A stretch of 64,000 bases of DNA from Lamprocystis purpurea DSM 4197. Its GTDB lineage: Bacteria > Pseudomonadota > Gammaproteobacteria > Chromatiales > Chromatiaceae. The stretch is taken from the NCBI RefSeq assembly GCF_000379525.1, contig NZ_KB902492.1, positions 1-64,000 of the forward strand. The letters run 5' to 3'. Shown piece by piece: positions 17,003-25,946 of this stretch (within the stretch, counting starts at the first letter, position 1; each line of letters begins with the position of its first letter). The translations under genes were made by a program, and so were the position numbers. Under the pieces are notes generated by a model. The model made no database searches. It had not been told where the DNA came from and saw only the letters and a program-made list of their open reading frames with translations.

Positions 17003-17034
17003 CAGAATATCATAAAATTACGAGGCTTTAATTG
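17003..17034 (+). promoter_or_regulatory. AT-rich promoter-like patch before the DsrC-like gene
   Basis: This 32-base stretch is markedly AT-rich (CATAAAATTACGAGGCTTTAA within it) in an otherwise GC-rich region, and it lies 60-90 bases before the DsrC-like ATG. It offers several possible -10 boxes, but I see no convincing -35. It suggests the DsrC-like gene has its own promoter in addition to any read-through from the upstream set. Confidence 0.35.
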
Positions 17035-17093
17035 GCGCGCCCGCTGGTGTGCGCCATGACCACCCACAGATACAGACGACGAGGAACAAGCAC

Positions 17094-17432
17094 ATGGCCA
17101 TCGAGGTCAATGGCGTAAGCATCGAGACGACCGACCACGGCTACCTGGTCAACCACCTCGACTGGAACGAGGATGTCGCGCGCAAGCTCGCGGAGATCGA
17201 GGGGATCACGCTCACCGACAAACACTGGGACGTCATCAACTACCTGCGTGACGAGTACATCAACAACGGTCAGAACCAGCCGATGGAACGCGCTGTTCTC
17301 AAAGACATCGGCAAACGCTGGGGTACCAAACCCGCCAGCAAGGACCTTTATCTCCTCTTCCCCTTGGCCCCGACCAAACAGGGTACCAAGATTGCCGGTC
17401 TCCCCGAAGTGATGCGCAAAGGCGGCTACTGA
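17094..17432 (+). CDS. DsrC/TusE-family protein lacking both functional cysteines (RspA-like)
   Basis: This 112-aa protein aligns end to end with DsrC (start MAIEVNGVSIET; core LTDKHWDVINYLRDEY). The C-terminal arm reads TKQGTKIAGLPEVMRKGGY, so Thr replaces the first cysteine and the penultimate cysteine is gone. There is no cysteine in the whole protein. It therefore cannot carry sulfur like the true DsrC at 10585. Cysteine-less DsrC relatives have been called RspA and proposed to act in regulation or in binding partner proteins. It follows the Cas6-like gene by 197 bases and is closed by a strong hairpin. Confidence 0.85.
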   Translation: MAIEVNGVSIETTDHGYLVNHLDWNEDVARKLAEIEGITLTDKHWDVINYLRDEYINNGQNQPMERAVLKDIGKRWGTKPASKDLYLLFPLAPTKQGTKIAGLPEVMRKGGY

Positions 17433-17458
17433 GACGGTGCCGCGCGGGGCATCGCAGC

Positions 17459-17484
17459 GGGCCGGCCACACCTGGGGCCGGCCC
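17459..17484 (+). terminator. GC-rich hairpin after the DsrC-like gene
   Basis: A perfect stem GGGCCGGCC (17459-17467) pairs with GGCCGGCCC (17476-17484) around an 8-base loop, 27 bases after the DsrC-like stop. No run of T follows, so termination may be Rho-assisted or weak. It separates the DsrC-like gene from the deacetylase and argues against the GTG start at 17437 for the latter. Confidence 0.55.
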
Positions 17485-17511
17485 GTGCCTTGGCCTGCCG
17501 AGCAACCGTCA

Positions 17512-18525
17512 ATGCCGGCCACGCGACCACAACGACCACCGCAAGCAGCCGCCCCCCACCTCGCCCGGTTTGGGCAACGGCTGATACTCAGCACCCTGCA
17601 CCGGCTGATTCGCGTCGATACGCCACCGCGCCTCGCGGTGCTGATTTTCCATCGCGTGCTGCCCACCCCGGACCTCTTCCTGGCGAGCGACCCGGACGTC
17701 CAGGCCTTCACCGCACTGATGCAGCTGATCCGTGAGCGCTTCTCGCCCCTGTCCTTGGCCGAAGGACTGCACCGACTCGCGCGCAACACCCTGCCGCCGC
17801 GCGCGGTCAGTATCACCTTCGATGACGGCTACGCCGACAACCTCAAAGTCGCTCTCCCCGTCTTACAGCGCCTGGAAATTCCCGCCACCCTGTTCATCGC
17901 CAGCGGCTACCTCGACGGCCGGTGCATGTGGAATGATCAACTCTGTCAGGCGATCCGGCGCTGCCCCGGCACCAGCGTCGATCTGACCGCCTACGGCGCC
18001 GGTATCCGGCCGCTGGGCGGACCGCGCGAGCGCGCGATGCTGGCGCAGGACCTGCTTCGTTTGTTCACCTACGAAGCATCGGAGCCGCGCGAACAAGTGG
18101 CGGCGGAACTTGCGGCCCGCTATGCACCGGACCTCACCTCACCCATGCTCACCCGCACGCAGGTCCGGGAACTTGGCGACCAGGGGATCGAAATCGGCGG
18201 TCATACCGTCACCCATCCGATCCTCGCACGGACCCCGGATCAGACGGCCTATCGGGAGATCGCCGAGAACAAAGAGGATCTCGAAGGACTGCTGGGCCGG
18301 CGCTTGCGCTTTTTCGCCTACCCCAATGGCAAGCCGGACCTGGATTTCACCGCGACGCATGCCGCCATGGCTCGCACACTCGGGTATCAGGCGGCGTTGA
18401 CCACGGGGCATGGGGTCGCCGTGGCCGGCACGGACCCCATGCGCCTCCCCCGGTTCACCCCCTGGGAGCGGACGCCCACGCGCTTCGGTATCAGGCTGCT
18501 GTTGAACATGCGGCACACCGCCTAG
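17512..18525 (+). CDS. Polysaccharide deacetylase family (NodB domain) protein
   Basis: The protein of about 337 aa has carbohydrate esterase 4 motifs: LIFHRVLPTP, then SITFDDGYADN with the metal-binding aspartates, HTVTHP as the histidine motif, and FAYPNGKPD later. It should remove acyl groups from an extracellular polysaccharide or its precursor. I prefer the ATG at 17512 because a GTG at 17437 lies before the hairpin that closes the previous gene. It precedes an exosortase-A-type accessory module and two glycosyltransferases, so exopolysaccharide modification is the natural setting. Confidence 0.82.
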   Translation: MPATRPQRPPQAAAPHLARFGQRLILSTLHRLIRVDTPPRLAVLIFHRVLPTPDLFLASDPDVQAFTALMQLIRERFSPLSLAEGLHRLARNTLPPRAVSITFDDGYADNLKVALPVLQRLEIPATLFIASGYLDGRCMWNDQLCQAIRRCPGTSVDLTAYGAGIRPLGGPRERAMLAQDLLRLFTYEASEPREQVAAELAARYAPDLTSPMLTRTQVRELGDQGIEIGGHTVTHPILARTPDQTAYREIAENKEDLEGLLGRRLRFFAYPNGKPDLDFTATHAAMARTLGYQAALTTGHGVAVAGTDPMRLPRFTPWERTPTRFGIRLLLNMRHTA

Positions 18526-18560
18526 TCAACGAGTCAAGAACAAGGTAAACACGAATATAA

Positions 18561-18718
<158 letters not shown>

Positions 18719-18791
18719 GATCATGGTGCTAACGGCATTCCCTATCATCCTTAACCGCGCGAGCGACCGGACCCGCTGACACCGCACCGAC

Positions 18792-20393
18792 ATGCCCAAC
18801 ATCACACTGGTGCACGAATTGGTTCATATGGCCCTGTCGCGGTCCGCCGATCGGGACGCCCTGATCCACCGCACCGAGACCCTCACTTATCGGGCGCTGT
18901 GGCAGCTCATCGGACACTGGCGCGCCGGACTGCTCAGACTGGGACTCGAGGCCGGCGACCGGGTCGGCGTGTACTTACCCAAGGGGTTCGACACCCTGGG
19001 GGCGCTCTTCGGTACGGCCGCGGCGGGCGGCTGTTTCGTGCCGCTGAACCCGCTGATCAAGCCATTTCAGGTCGCCCACATCCTGCACGACTGCAACGCG
19101 CGCATCCTGGTGACCTCAGTCGAGCGGGCGCGACGCCTGGTTACCGCGCTGACCCAGTGCCCTGACCTGCGGCAGGTGGTGCTGGTCGACGGCTTACCGG
19201 CTGACATCGCCGAACCCTTGCGCGCCCGCTGCGTCTGCGCCGCCGACCTCCTGAGCGACACCGGCGGCGGCTCCGCCGGGCACCGCCGCATCGACACCGA
19301 CATGGCCGCCATCCTCTACACCTCAGGCAGCACCGGCGCACCCAAGGGCGTGGTGCTCTCGCACCGCAACCTGATCGCCGGGGCGCTGAGCGTTGCCGAG
19401 TATCTGGAAAACCGGCCGGAGGACCGTCTGCTCGCGGTCCTGCCATTGAGTTTCGACTATGGACTGAGCCAATTCACCACCGCTTTTGCCGCCGGTGCGG
19501 CGGTCGTCCTGATGGACTACCTGCTGCCCACTGACGTGATCCGAGCCGTCACCCACTACGGCATCACCGGACTGGCGGCGGTGCCGCCGCTCTGGATCCA
19601 GGTCGCCGGACTCGACTGGCCGCAAGCCGCCCGGACCTCGCTGCGCTACCTCACCAACTCCGGCGGGTCGCTGCCCGCCCCCACCTTGCAGACCTTGCGC
19701 AGCCGGCTGCCGAACACCCGGATCTATCTGATGTATGGGTTGACCGAGGCCTTCCGCTCGACCTATTTGCCCCCGGATCAGGTCGATGCACGTCCCGACT
19801 CCATCGGCAAAGCCATCCCCAACGCCGAGGTCCTGGTGGTGCGGGAGGACGGCAGCCGGTGCGGACCAGATGAACCCGGCGAGCTGGTGCATCGCGGCGC
19901 GCTGGTGTCCCTGGGCTACTGGAACGACCCCGCACGGACCCGCGAACGCTTCCGGCCGGCGCCGGGCCAGCCCGGTGGACTCCCCAACCCGGAACTGGCC
20001 GTCTGGTCGGGCGATCAGGTCCGCCGCGATGCGGACGGTTACCTCTATTTCATCGGCCGCCGGGACGAGCAGATCAAGACGTCCGGGTACCGCATCAGCC
20101 CCACCGAGGTCGAAGCGGTGGTCTACGGCTCGGGGCTGGTGGCCGAGGCGGCAGCCATCGGTGTCCCGCACGGGACCCTTGGCCAGGCGATCCTGGTCGT
20201 CGCCACGGCCGCGCGGGATCATGCCGGCCTCGAATCACGGGTCATCGCGCATTGCCGCGATACCCTGCCCGGCTTCATGGTGCCCCAACGGGTCCTGTTC
20301 GCGTCGGACCTGCCGCGGAATCCAAACGGCAAGATCGACCGCAGGTTCCTGGCCTCGCGTTTCGAGAATTACTTTCGCGGGGAATCTTCCTGA
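18792..20393 (+). CDS. Acyl-CoA ligase (AMP-forming), exosortase A-associated type
   Basis: The 533-aa enzyme is an ANL-superfamily ligase with the P-loop ILYTSGSTGAPKGVVLSH, the YGLTEAFRSTYLPP motif, the hinge GRRDEQIKTSGYRISPTE and the C-terminal catalytic lysine in NPNGKIDRR. It activates a carboxylic acid as adenylate and probably loads it on CoA or on the acyl carrier protein at 25947. The next gene, a PLP decarboxylase, overlaps its stop by one base (TGATG). This ligase-decarboxylase pair is the signature of the exosortase-A-associated biosynthetic module. Its substrate is unknown. Confidence 0.88.
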   Translation: MPNITLVHELVHMALSRSADRDALIHRTETLTYRALWQLIGHWRAGLLRLGLEAGDRVGVYLPKGFDTLGALFGTAAAGGCFVPLNPLIKPFQVAHILHDCNARILVTSVERARRLVTALTQCPDLRQVVLVDGLPADIAEPLRARCVCAADLLSDTGGGSAGHRRIDTDMAAILYTSGSTGAPKGVVLSHRNLIAGALSVAEYLENRPEDRLLAVLPLSFDYGLSQFTTAFAAGAAVVLMDYLLPTDVIRAVTHYGITGLAAVPPLWIQVAGLDWPQAARTSLRYLTNSGGSLPAPTLQTLRSRLPNTRIYLMYGLTEAFRSTYLPPDQVDARPDSIGKAIPNAEVLVVREDGSRCGPDEPGELVHRGALVSLGYWNDPARTRERFRPAPGQPGGLPNPELAVWSGDQVRRDADGYLYFIGRRDEQIKTSGYRISPTEVEAVVYGSGLVAEAAAIGVPHGTLGQAILVVATAARDHAGLESRVIAHCRDTLPGFMVPQRVLFASDLPRNPNGKIDRRFLASRFENYFRGESS

Positions 20394-21655
20394 TGGCGGA
20401 CAACGGGACGGGCACAGTGCCTGACACATCAGGGCACGCCGTCGGCGCGAGCGTTCGCGACGCGCGCGGCGAACTCCTGATCGGCGGTATCCCGGTCAGC
20501 CGCCTGGCCGACCGGATGGGCGGCACGCCCTTCTACGCCTACGACCGCGCCGCGGTGAGCCGCCGCGCCGCACAGTGGCGGGCCGCCATGCCGCATCGCC
20601 TGCGCCTGCACTATGCGATCAAGGCCAATCCCATGCCGGCCCTGGTCCAGCACCTGCGCGACCTGACCGACGGCTTCGATGTGGCCTCGCTGGGCGAGTT
20701 ACAGGTCGCGCTGGACACCGGCATCCCCGCCGGGCGGATCAGCTTCGCCGGCCCGGGCAAGAGCGACCACGAGCTGCGCGCGGCAGTTGCGGCCGGCATC
20801 ACCCTGCACCTGGAATCGGCCGGAGAGTTGGAACGGATCGCCCGCATTGGACACGCCATGGGCGTTCGTCCCGGCGTCGCCGTGCGCGTGAATCCGGATT
20901 TCGAACTGAAGTCGTCCGGCATGAAAATGAGCGGCGGGCCGAAACCGTTCGGCGTCGATGCGGAGCAGGTCCCCGATCTGCTGGCGCACCTTGGCACCCT
21001 CCCGGTCGGGTTCCGCGGCTTCCACATCTTCACCGGCTCACAGAACCTGAGCACCGCAGCGATCATCGAGGCCCATACCCGAACCCTGGCACTCGCGGAA
21101 CAGTTGGCGCGGCAGGCGCCAGCGCCCGTCACCTCTCTCAACCTCGGCGGCGGACTGGGTATCCCCTACTTCCCGGGCGAGCAACCGCTCGACCTCGCAC
21201 CCATCGCCGCCAATCTCGCGGGGTGCATTGCGACACTCGGCCCCGGTCTGCGCGACGCCGAACTGGTGATGGAACTGGGGCGCTATCTGGTCGGCGAGGC
21301 CGGGATCTACGTCTGTCGGGTGATCGACCGCAAGGTGTCACGCGGACGCACCTATCTGGTTACCGACGGCGGCCTGCACCAGCATCTTGCCGCCTCGGGG
21401 AATCTTGGGCAGATCATCCGCAAGAACTTCCCGGTCATCGCCGCCGCCCGCGCGTCGCCGGTCGACACCCGCGAAAAGGTCACGGTCGTCGGCCCACTGT
21501 GCACCCCGCTCGATCTCCTGGCGGACCAGATCGAACTGCCGCGCTGCGCACCCGGCGACCTGATCGCCATCCTGCAATCCGGGGCCTACGGCTACTCGGC
21601 CAGTCCCCTGGGCTTTTTATCGCACCCGCCGCCCGGACAGGCACTGGTCGGCTGA
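20393..21655 (+). CDS. PLP-dependent decarboxylase, exosortase A-associated type
   Basis: The 420-aa protein belongs to the fold-type III ornithine/diaminopimelate decarboxylase family. It has the PLP lysine in HYAIKANPMPALV, the phosphate-binding LNLGGGLGIPYFPGE, and the C-terminal cysteine motif GPLCTPLDLLAD. The ATG at 20393 shares a base with the ligase stop, indicating coupling. The family is distinguished from LysA and SpeC by this context. The true amino-acid substrate is not established. It probably makes an amine that the ligase or acyl carrier protein uses in building a polysaccharide substituent. Confidence 0.88.
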   Translation: MADNGTGTVPDTSGHAVGASVRDARGELLIGGIPVSRLADRMGGTPFYAYDRAAVSRRAAQWRAAMPHRLRLHYAIKANPMPALVQHLRDLTDGFDVASLGELQVALDTGIPAGRISFAGPGKSDHELRAAVAAGITLHLESAGELERIARIGHAMGVRPGVAVRVNPDFELKSSGMKMSGGPKPFGVDAEQVPDLLAHLGTLPVGFRGFHIFTGSQNLSTAAIIEAHTRTLALAEQLARQAPAPVTSLNLGGGLGIPYFPGEQPLDLAPIAANLAGCIATLGPGLRDAELVMELGRYLVGEAGIYVCRVIDRKVSRGRTYLVTDGGLHQHLAASGNLGQIIRKNFPVIAAARASPVDTREKVTVVGPLCTPLDLLADQIELPRCAPGDLIAILQSGAYGYSASPLGFLSHPPPGQALVG

Positions 21656-21664
21656 GTCAAGACG

Positions 21665-22621
21665 ATGTCCGAGCACACCGTGGCAGTCCCACGCAGACCG
21701 GCGGTTTCCGTCGTGATTCCCACGTACAACAGCGCACGCTATATCACCGAGACGATCGGCAGCGTGCTGAATCAAACCTTCGGCGACCTGGAACTGATCG
21801 TGGTGGACGACGGGTCCACGGACGACACCCCCACCGTGGTCACGGCCTGCGGTCCACCGGTGCGGCTGGTCAGCCAAGCCAACGCCGGCGTCTGCGCGGC
21901 CCGCAATCGCGGCATCCGGGAAGCCGCCGGGCGCTATCTGTGTCTGCTGGACCATGACGATTACTGGTTTGGGGACAAACTGCAGCGGCAGGTGAAGGCA
22001 ATGCAGGAACACCCCGACTGCGGTGTCATTTACAGCCCGTACATCCCGTGGGCGTCGGATGCCGCCGGCCGCTTTCCGACACCCGACAGCTTCGATCTTG
22101 CGGCCTATGGTGATGGGATCGACGCCGCGTTCTCCGGTTGGATCTACCATCAGTTCCTGCTCGATTGCTGCATGCTGACCAGCACGTCCATGTTCCGCCG
22201 GGAGGTCTTCGACCACTGTGGCGGCTTCGATGAGGCGCTGCCCTACGGCGAGGACTGGGATCTGTGGTTGCGGATTTCGCGTGATTTCACCTTTGTCAAA
22301 TTGCGACGACCTGACACGCTGTACCGCCAGCATCCCCAACAGGGCAACCGCATGGTGCGCCCGCACGATTACCGGACATTGCTGTTGCGGCGGGCGATGC
22401 GCACCTGGGGCTTGTGCGGTCCGGATGCTCGCTGCGTACCGCGGGGGAAATTCCTCGGCCAGCTCGCCGAGTACCAGTCGGCCTATGCCTTGGGACAACT
22501 GCGCGCGGGCCACCGTGGTGCAGGACTGGCGGCCCTGGCCAGGGCCTGGGTAACACGCCCGCGCAAGGTCAAACTGCTGGCCTATCTGGCAGCCGCCCTC
22601 GTGGGGTGGCGGCCTAGGTAG
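21665..22621 (+). CDS. Glycosyltransferase family 2
   Basis: The 318-aa protein has the GT-A start SVVIPTYNSARYITETIGS, the DDGSTDDT nucleotide-binding motif, DHDDYWFGDKL as DxD region, and EDWDLWLRI as the acceptor/base motif. It should transfer a sugar from a nucleotide sugar to a growing glycan on the cytoplasmic side. It begins nine bases after the decarboxylase stop and is the last plus-strand gene before the convergent SufSE gene. Confidence 0.88.
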   Translation: MSEHTVAVPRRPAVSVVIPTYNSARYITETIGSVLNQTFGDLELIVVDDGSTDDTPTVVTACGPPVRLVSQANAGVCAARNRGIREAAGRYLCLLDHDDYWFGDKLQRQVKAMQEHPDCGVIYSPYIPWASDAAGRFPTPDSFDLAAYGDGIDAAFSGWIYHQFLLDCCMLTSTSMFRREVFDHCGGFDEALPYGEDWDLWLRISRDFTFVKLRRPDTLYRQHPQQGNRMVRPHDYRTLLLRRAMRTWGLCGPDARCVPRGKFLGQLAEYQSAYALGQLRAGHRGAGLAALARAWVTRPRKVKLLAYLAAALVGWRPR

Positions 22622-22676
22622 GCGACCCCTCACCAAAAAGCTAAACAAGTCTTGAGGAGCGCCGTTGGCGGCTCGG

Positions 22677-22770
22677 TCGTTGTCGTTGTCGTTGTCGAGG
22701 AATAGACAGCGGGCTGCTCGTGCGCGAATTGACTTGCTTCTCCGATTACGACAACGACAACGACAACGAT
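22677..22770. repeat. Hexanucleotide palindromic element, copy 2
   Basis: The left arm is CGTTGTCGTTGTCGTTGTCG (about 22678-22697). The right arm is CCGATTACGACAACGACAAC and on to 22770. It lies between the convergent glycosyltransferase and sufSE genes. The loop sequence GACAGCGGGCTGCTC and the flanks (AAAAG before, TGTGGTTTAAC after) recur in copy 3, so the unit is longer than the hexamer arms. Confidence 0.82.
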
Positions 22771-22782
22771 TGAATTTGTGGT

Positions 22783-24729
22783 TTAACGTCGTTCCGACTG
22801 GTTACCAGTGGTCGTCGGCAGACGGGGACCTCGACGGCCGTGTTGCGGCCGTCGGGAATGAGCGCTCTGGGGAGCACTCTGCGCAATGACCGGCCCGGCG
22901 GCGACGCTCGCGACCCGCCGCAGGCGTTGGATCACCGCCTCTAATCCATTGCGGCGCGTCAGGCTCAGATGCCCCGCGAGCCCGAGCCGATCGATGAAGG
23001 CCGGGGTATCGAACGCCAGGATCGCCGCCGCGTGCTGCCCGGAAAACAACTGCCGCAGCAATGCGATCAGCCCGCGGACGAGTTCCGCGTCACTATCCGC
23101 CAGAAATTCAATGATGTCGGTCGTGCCTGGCCTGATCCGCGGGGCCAAAAACACCAGACTTTGGCAGCCGGGGACGAAGTTCTCCTTTGTTTTGAGTGCA
23201 GGCGGCATCGGCGGCAACCCATGTCCCAGGTCGATGATCTGCTGATACCGCATCGGCCAATCCGGCAAATCGTCGAAGAGGTCCAGGATGTCCTGCGCCG
23301 CCGCCGCGGGCGAAGCGGCCGTCGCGGCTGGATACATACACGTGAGTGCCGACGCGACGGCGGGCTTGGCGTCCTGGCCGGTCATCGCGATCGGTCCGGC
23401 GGTTGCAGGTCGCGCCTGCCGGACCTGGTCGACGATTTCCGCGAGTGCATCCGCCAATCGGTCGACCTCCTGCGCCGTGTTGTAGACGCCGAAGGACGCA
23501 CGGGCGGTTCCCGCCACACCCAAACGCTCCATGAGCGGCTGACAGCAATGATGACCGGTGCGGATGCAGATCCCTTGCAGGTCGAGTCGGGTCCCGATAT
23601 CCAGGGTCGCGAGCGGGGGGTCGGTGACGACCCAGGACAGCACGCCGGTCTTGCTCGGCGCGGTACCCTTGATCTCCAATCCGGGGATCGCCGACAGCCG
23701 GTCTGTGGCCTGACGCAGCAACCGGTGTTCATGGGCAGCGACCCGCTCCAAACCGACCTCCGACAGCCAGTCGATTGCCGCCGCCAAGCCAACGGCGCCG
23801 GCTATATGCGGCGTACCGGCTTCAAACCGATTGGGAATGTCGGCGTAGGTGGTATTCTCGAAACGCACGCGCTCGATCATGTCGCCGCCGCCCTGATAGG
23901 GCGGCATCGCGGCAAGCAACCGGCGCTTGCCGTACAGGACGCCGATACCGGTCGGACCGTAAAGCTTGTGCCCTGAAAATGCGTAGAAATCGGCGTCCAG
24001 CGCCTGGACGTCGGTCCGCCCATGGGCCACCCATTGGGCACCGTCGATCAGTACCAGCGCACCCGCGGCATGCGCGTCGGCGATCATCTCCCGGACCGGG
24101 TTGCGGGTACCCAGGGCATTCGACACCGCGGTCACCGCGACCAATCGGGTACGGGACGACAGCAACGCCCGATACTGGTCCAGCCGCAGCGCACCGTTGT
24201 CCTCAATCGGGATGACCTTGATCAGCGCGCCGGTGGATTGCGCCACCAGTTGCCAGGGTACAATATTGGAGTGGTGCTCCAGCTCCGAGAGGATGATCTC
24301 GTCACCGGCGCGCAGGTTGGCGCGGCCCCAGGCCGCCGCGACCAGGTTGATGGACTCGGTGGTTCCACGGGTGAAGATGCACTCGGCGGGTTCTGCGGCC
24401 CCGATGAAGCGGGCGACCCGTGCGCGCGCCGACTCGTACAGCCCCGTAGCCGACTGCGAGAGGTGATAGGCGCCGCGATGGATGTTGGCGTTCCGGCTTG
24501 TGTAAAACTCGCCAATGGCGTCGATGACCCGCGCCGGCTTTTGGGTACTGGCCGCGCTGTCCAGGTAGACCAGCGGCTGACCATGGGCCAGGGTCTTCAG
24601 GAGCGGAAACTGGTCGCGTACCGCGAGCAATGCAGACGCGGGGTCGGCCATGGCCGGGGACAGAGTGGCTGGTTTCATGAAGGAAACAGTGCGTACCGGC
24701 AAGCCAAAGATCAACCTGAGAGTTTTCAT
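22783..24729 (-). CDS. SufS-SufE fusion: cysteine desulfurase with sulfur-acceptor domain
   Basis: The 648-aa protein joins two enzymes. Residues about 25-440 are a SufS-type cysteine desulfurase, with PLP lysine in SGHKLYGPTG, the HHSNI motif, and the active cysteine in RTGHHCCQPLM. Residues about 475-610 are a SufE domain with the acceptor cysteine in ENFVPGCQSLVFL. It releases sulfur from cysteine and passes it directly to the SufE cysteine for iron-sulfur cluster or sulfur-transfer use. The ATG at 24729 has GGAG at a suitable distance; ATGs at 24678 and 24651 are alternatives. The last 40 residues are unlike the family and end beside repeat copy 2. No other suf gene is near. Confidence 0.88.
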   Translation of the reverse strand: MKTLRLIFGLPVRTVSFMKPATLSPAMADPASALLAVRDQFPLLKTLAHGQPLVYLDSAASTQKPARVIDAIGEFYTSRNANIHRGAYHLSQSATGLYESARARVARFIGAAEPAECIFTRGTTESINLVAAAWGRANLRAGDEIILSELEHHSNIVPWQLVAQSTGALIKVIPIEDNGALRLDQYRALLSSRTRLVAVTAVSNALGTRNPVREMIADAHAAGALVLIDGAQWVAHGRTDVQALDADFYAFSGHKLYGPTGIGVLYGKRRLLAAMPPYQGGGDMIERVRFENTTYADIPNRFEAGTPHIAGAVGLAAAIDWLSEVGLERVAAHEHRLLRQATDRLSAIPGLEIKGTAPSKTGVLSWVVTDPPLATLDIGTRLDLQGICIRTGHHCCQPLMERLGVAGTARASFGVYNTAQEVDRLADALAEIVDQVRQARPATAGPIAMTGQDAKPAVASALTCMYPAATAASPAAAAQDILDLFDDLPDWPMRYQQIIDLGHGLPPMPPALKTKENFVPGCQSLVFLAPRIRPGTTDIIEFLADSDAELVRGLIALLRQLFSGQHAAAILAFDTPAFIDRLGLAGHLSLTRRNGLEAVIQRLRRVASVAAGPVIAQSAPQSAHSRRPQHGRRGPRLPTTTGNQSERR

Positions 24730-24798
24730 GGATCGCTGCTCCGATGACGTCCAGGCTGCGAGCGGGCAAGTGCCGCGCCCAACCGGGGGCGGTTTGCG

Positions 24799-25890
24799 AT
24801 GCGCGTCCTGACGCGCACGCAGTTACTGCGCTACGTCCAGGACAAGCACGCGCTTTTCGATGCCGCGGCCGCCCGCGGTAATCCTTTCGCATGCAGCGCC
24901 TGGGTACTCAACTTCATCGCACAGGTTGCCGCGGACGACTGGCATTATTATGTCGCCGAAGACCCGTCGCAGGATGAGGGTTGTCTGGTTCTCTACAGTG
25001 AGCGCAGATCCCCCCATCGGCGTTTTGCGCTCACCAACTATTACGCATCCTTGTATACCCCGCTGCTCGGCGCCGCTGTCGACCGCGAAGCGTCACTGAC
25101 CGCCATCGCCGCCGATCTGACACGCTCACGGCCCGCCTGTGCCGCGATCGATCTCGCGCCACTCGCTCCCGAGGATGACGATACCACGGCGCTGCAGCGC
25201 GCCTTCGTGTCACAAGGCTGGTATGTCAAACGCTATTTTCGCTTTGGGAATTGGCACCTGCCCTGTGCCGATCTGTCATTCGCCGATTACATGCGTGCAC
25301 GGGAATCACGCGTGCGCCATACCTGGTCTCGCAAGGTCAAAAAATTCAGCAAGCCCGATGGCTTGGCGCGGATTCGCATCGTGACGGCGCCGGACGAGAT
25401 CGAGGCGGCCATGGATGCCTACGAGCAAGTTTATGCACAAAGCTGGAAACCCCCCGAGCCTTACCCCGAGTTCATCCGCCATTGGGCCCGAGTCTGTGCG
25501 GAAAATGGATGGTTGCGTCTCGGTCTGGCATCGGTGGCTGATGTACCGATCGCCGCACAGTTCTGGTTCACCATGCAGCGTCGGGCCTATATCTTCAAAC
25601 TCGCTTACGCCCAGGACTATGCGCACTGGTCGGCAGGAACTGTACTGACGGCCCAACTGATCGAACATAGCCTTGAGCAGGACCGGGTCACCGCGATCGA
25701 CTACCTGAGCGGCGACGATCCCTATAAGCAGGCCTGGATGTCCAGGCGCCGAGAACGGATCGGGCTGATTGCCTGCAACCTGGGCAATCCGCGTGGAGCG
25801 CTGATCGCGGCCTATGAATATGCCGGTGCCCTGCGCCGGCGTTGGCGGCACCCGGGCGTCGATCCGACAGCCGCGCCTGACCTGGTGTAG
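24799..25890 (+). CDS. FemAB/GNAT-fold protein, exosortase-associated type
   Basis: The 363-aa protein is of the FemAB-like double GNAT family. The second half has a typical acyltransferase core (AAQFWFTMQRRAYIFKLAYA and DYLSGDDPYKQAW). Such proteins accompany exosortase and polysaccharide loci, where they may transfer an acyl or aminoacyl group. It is divergent from sufSE, and 57 bases separate it from the acyl carrier protein gene downstream. That carrier may deliver its acyl donor. The substrate cannot be read from the sequence. Confidence 0.75.
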   Translation: MRVLTRTQLLRYVQDKHALFDAAAARGNPFACSAWVLNFIAQVAADDWHYYVAEDPSQDEGCLVLYSERRSPHRRFALTNYYASLYTPLLGAAVDREASLTAIAADLTRSRPACAAIDLAPLAPEDDDTTALQRAFVSQGWYVKRYFRFGNWHLPCADLSFADYMRARESRVRHTWSRKVKKFSKPDGLARIRIVTAPDEIEAAMDAYEQVYAQSWKPPEPYPEFIRHWARVCAENGWLRLGLASVADVPIAAQFWFTMQRRAYIFKLAYAQDYAHWSAGTVLTAQLIEHSLEQDRVTAIDYLSGDDPYKQAWMSRRRERIGLIACNLGNPRGALIAAYEYAGALRRRWRHPGVDPTAAPDLV

Positions 25891-25946
25891 AATCCGGCGC
25901 GGCCCGCCAACGGCTTGCTCACCAAGATTCAGACGCACAGGTTTAC

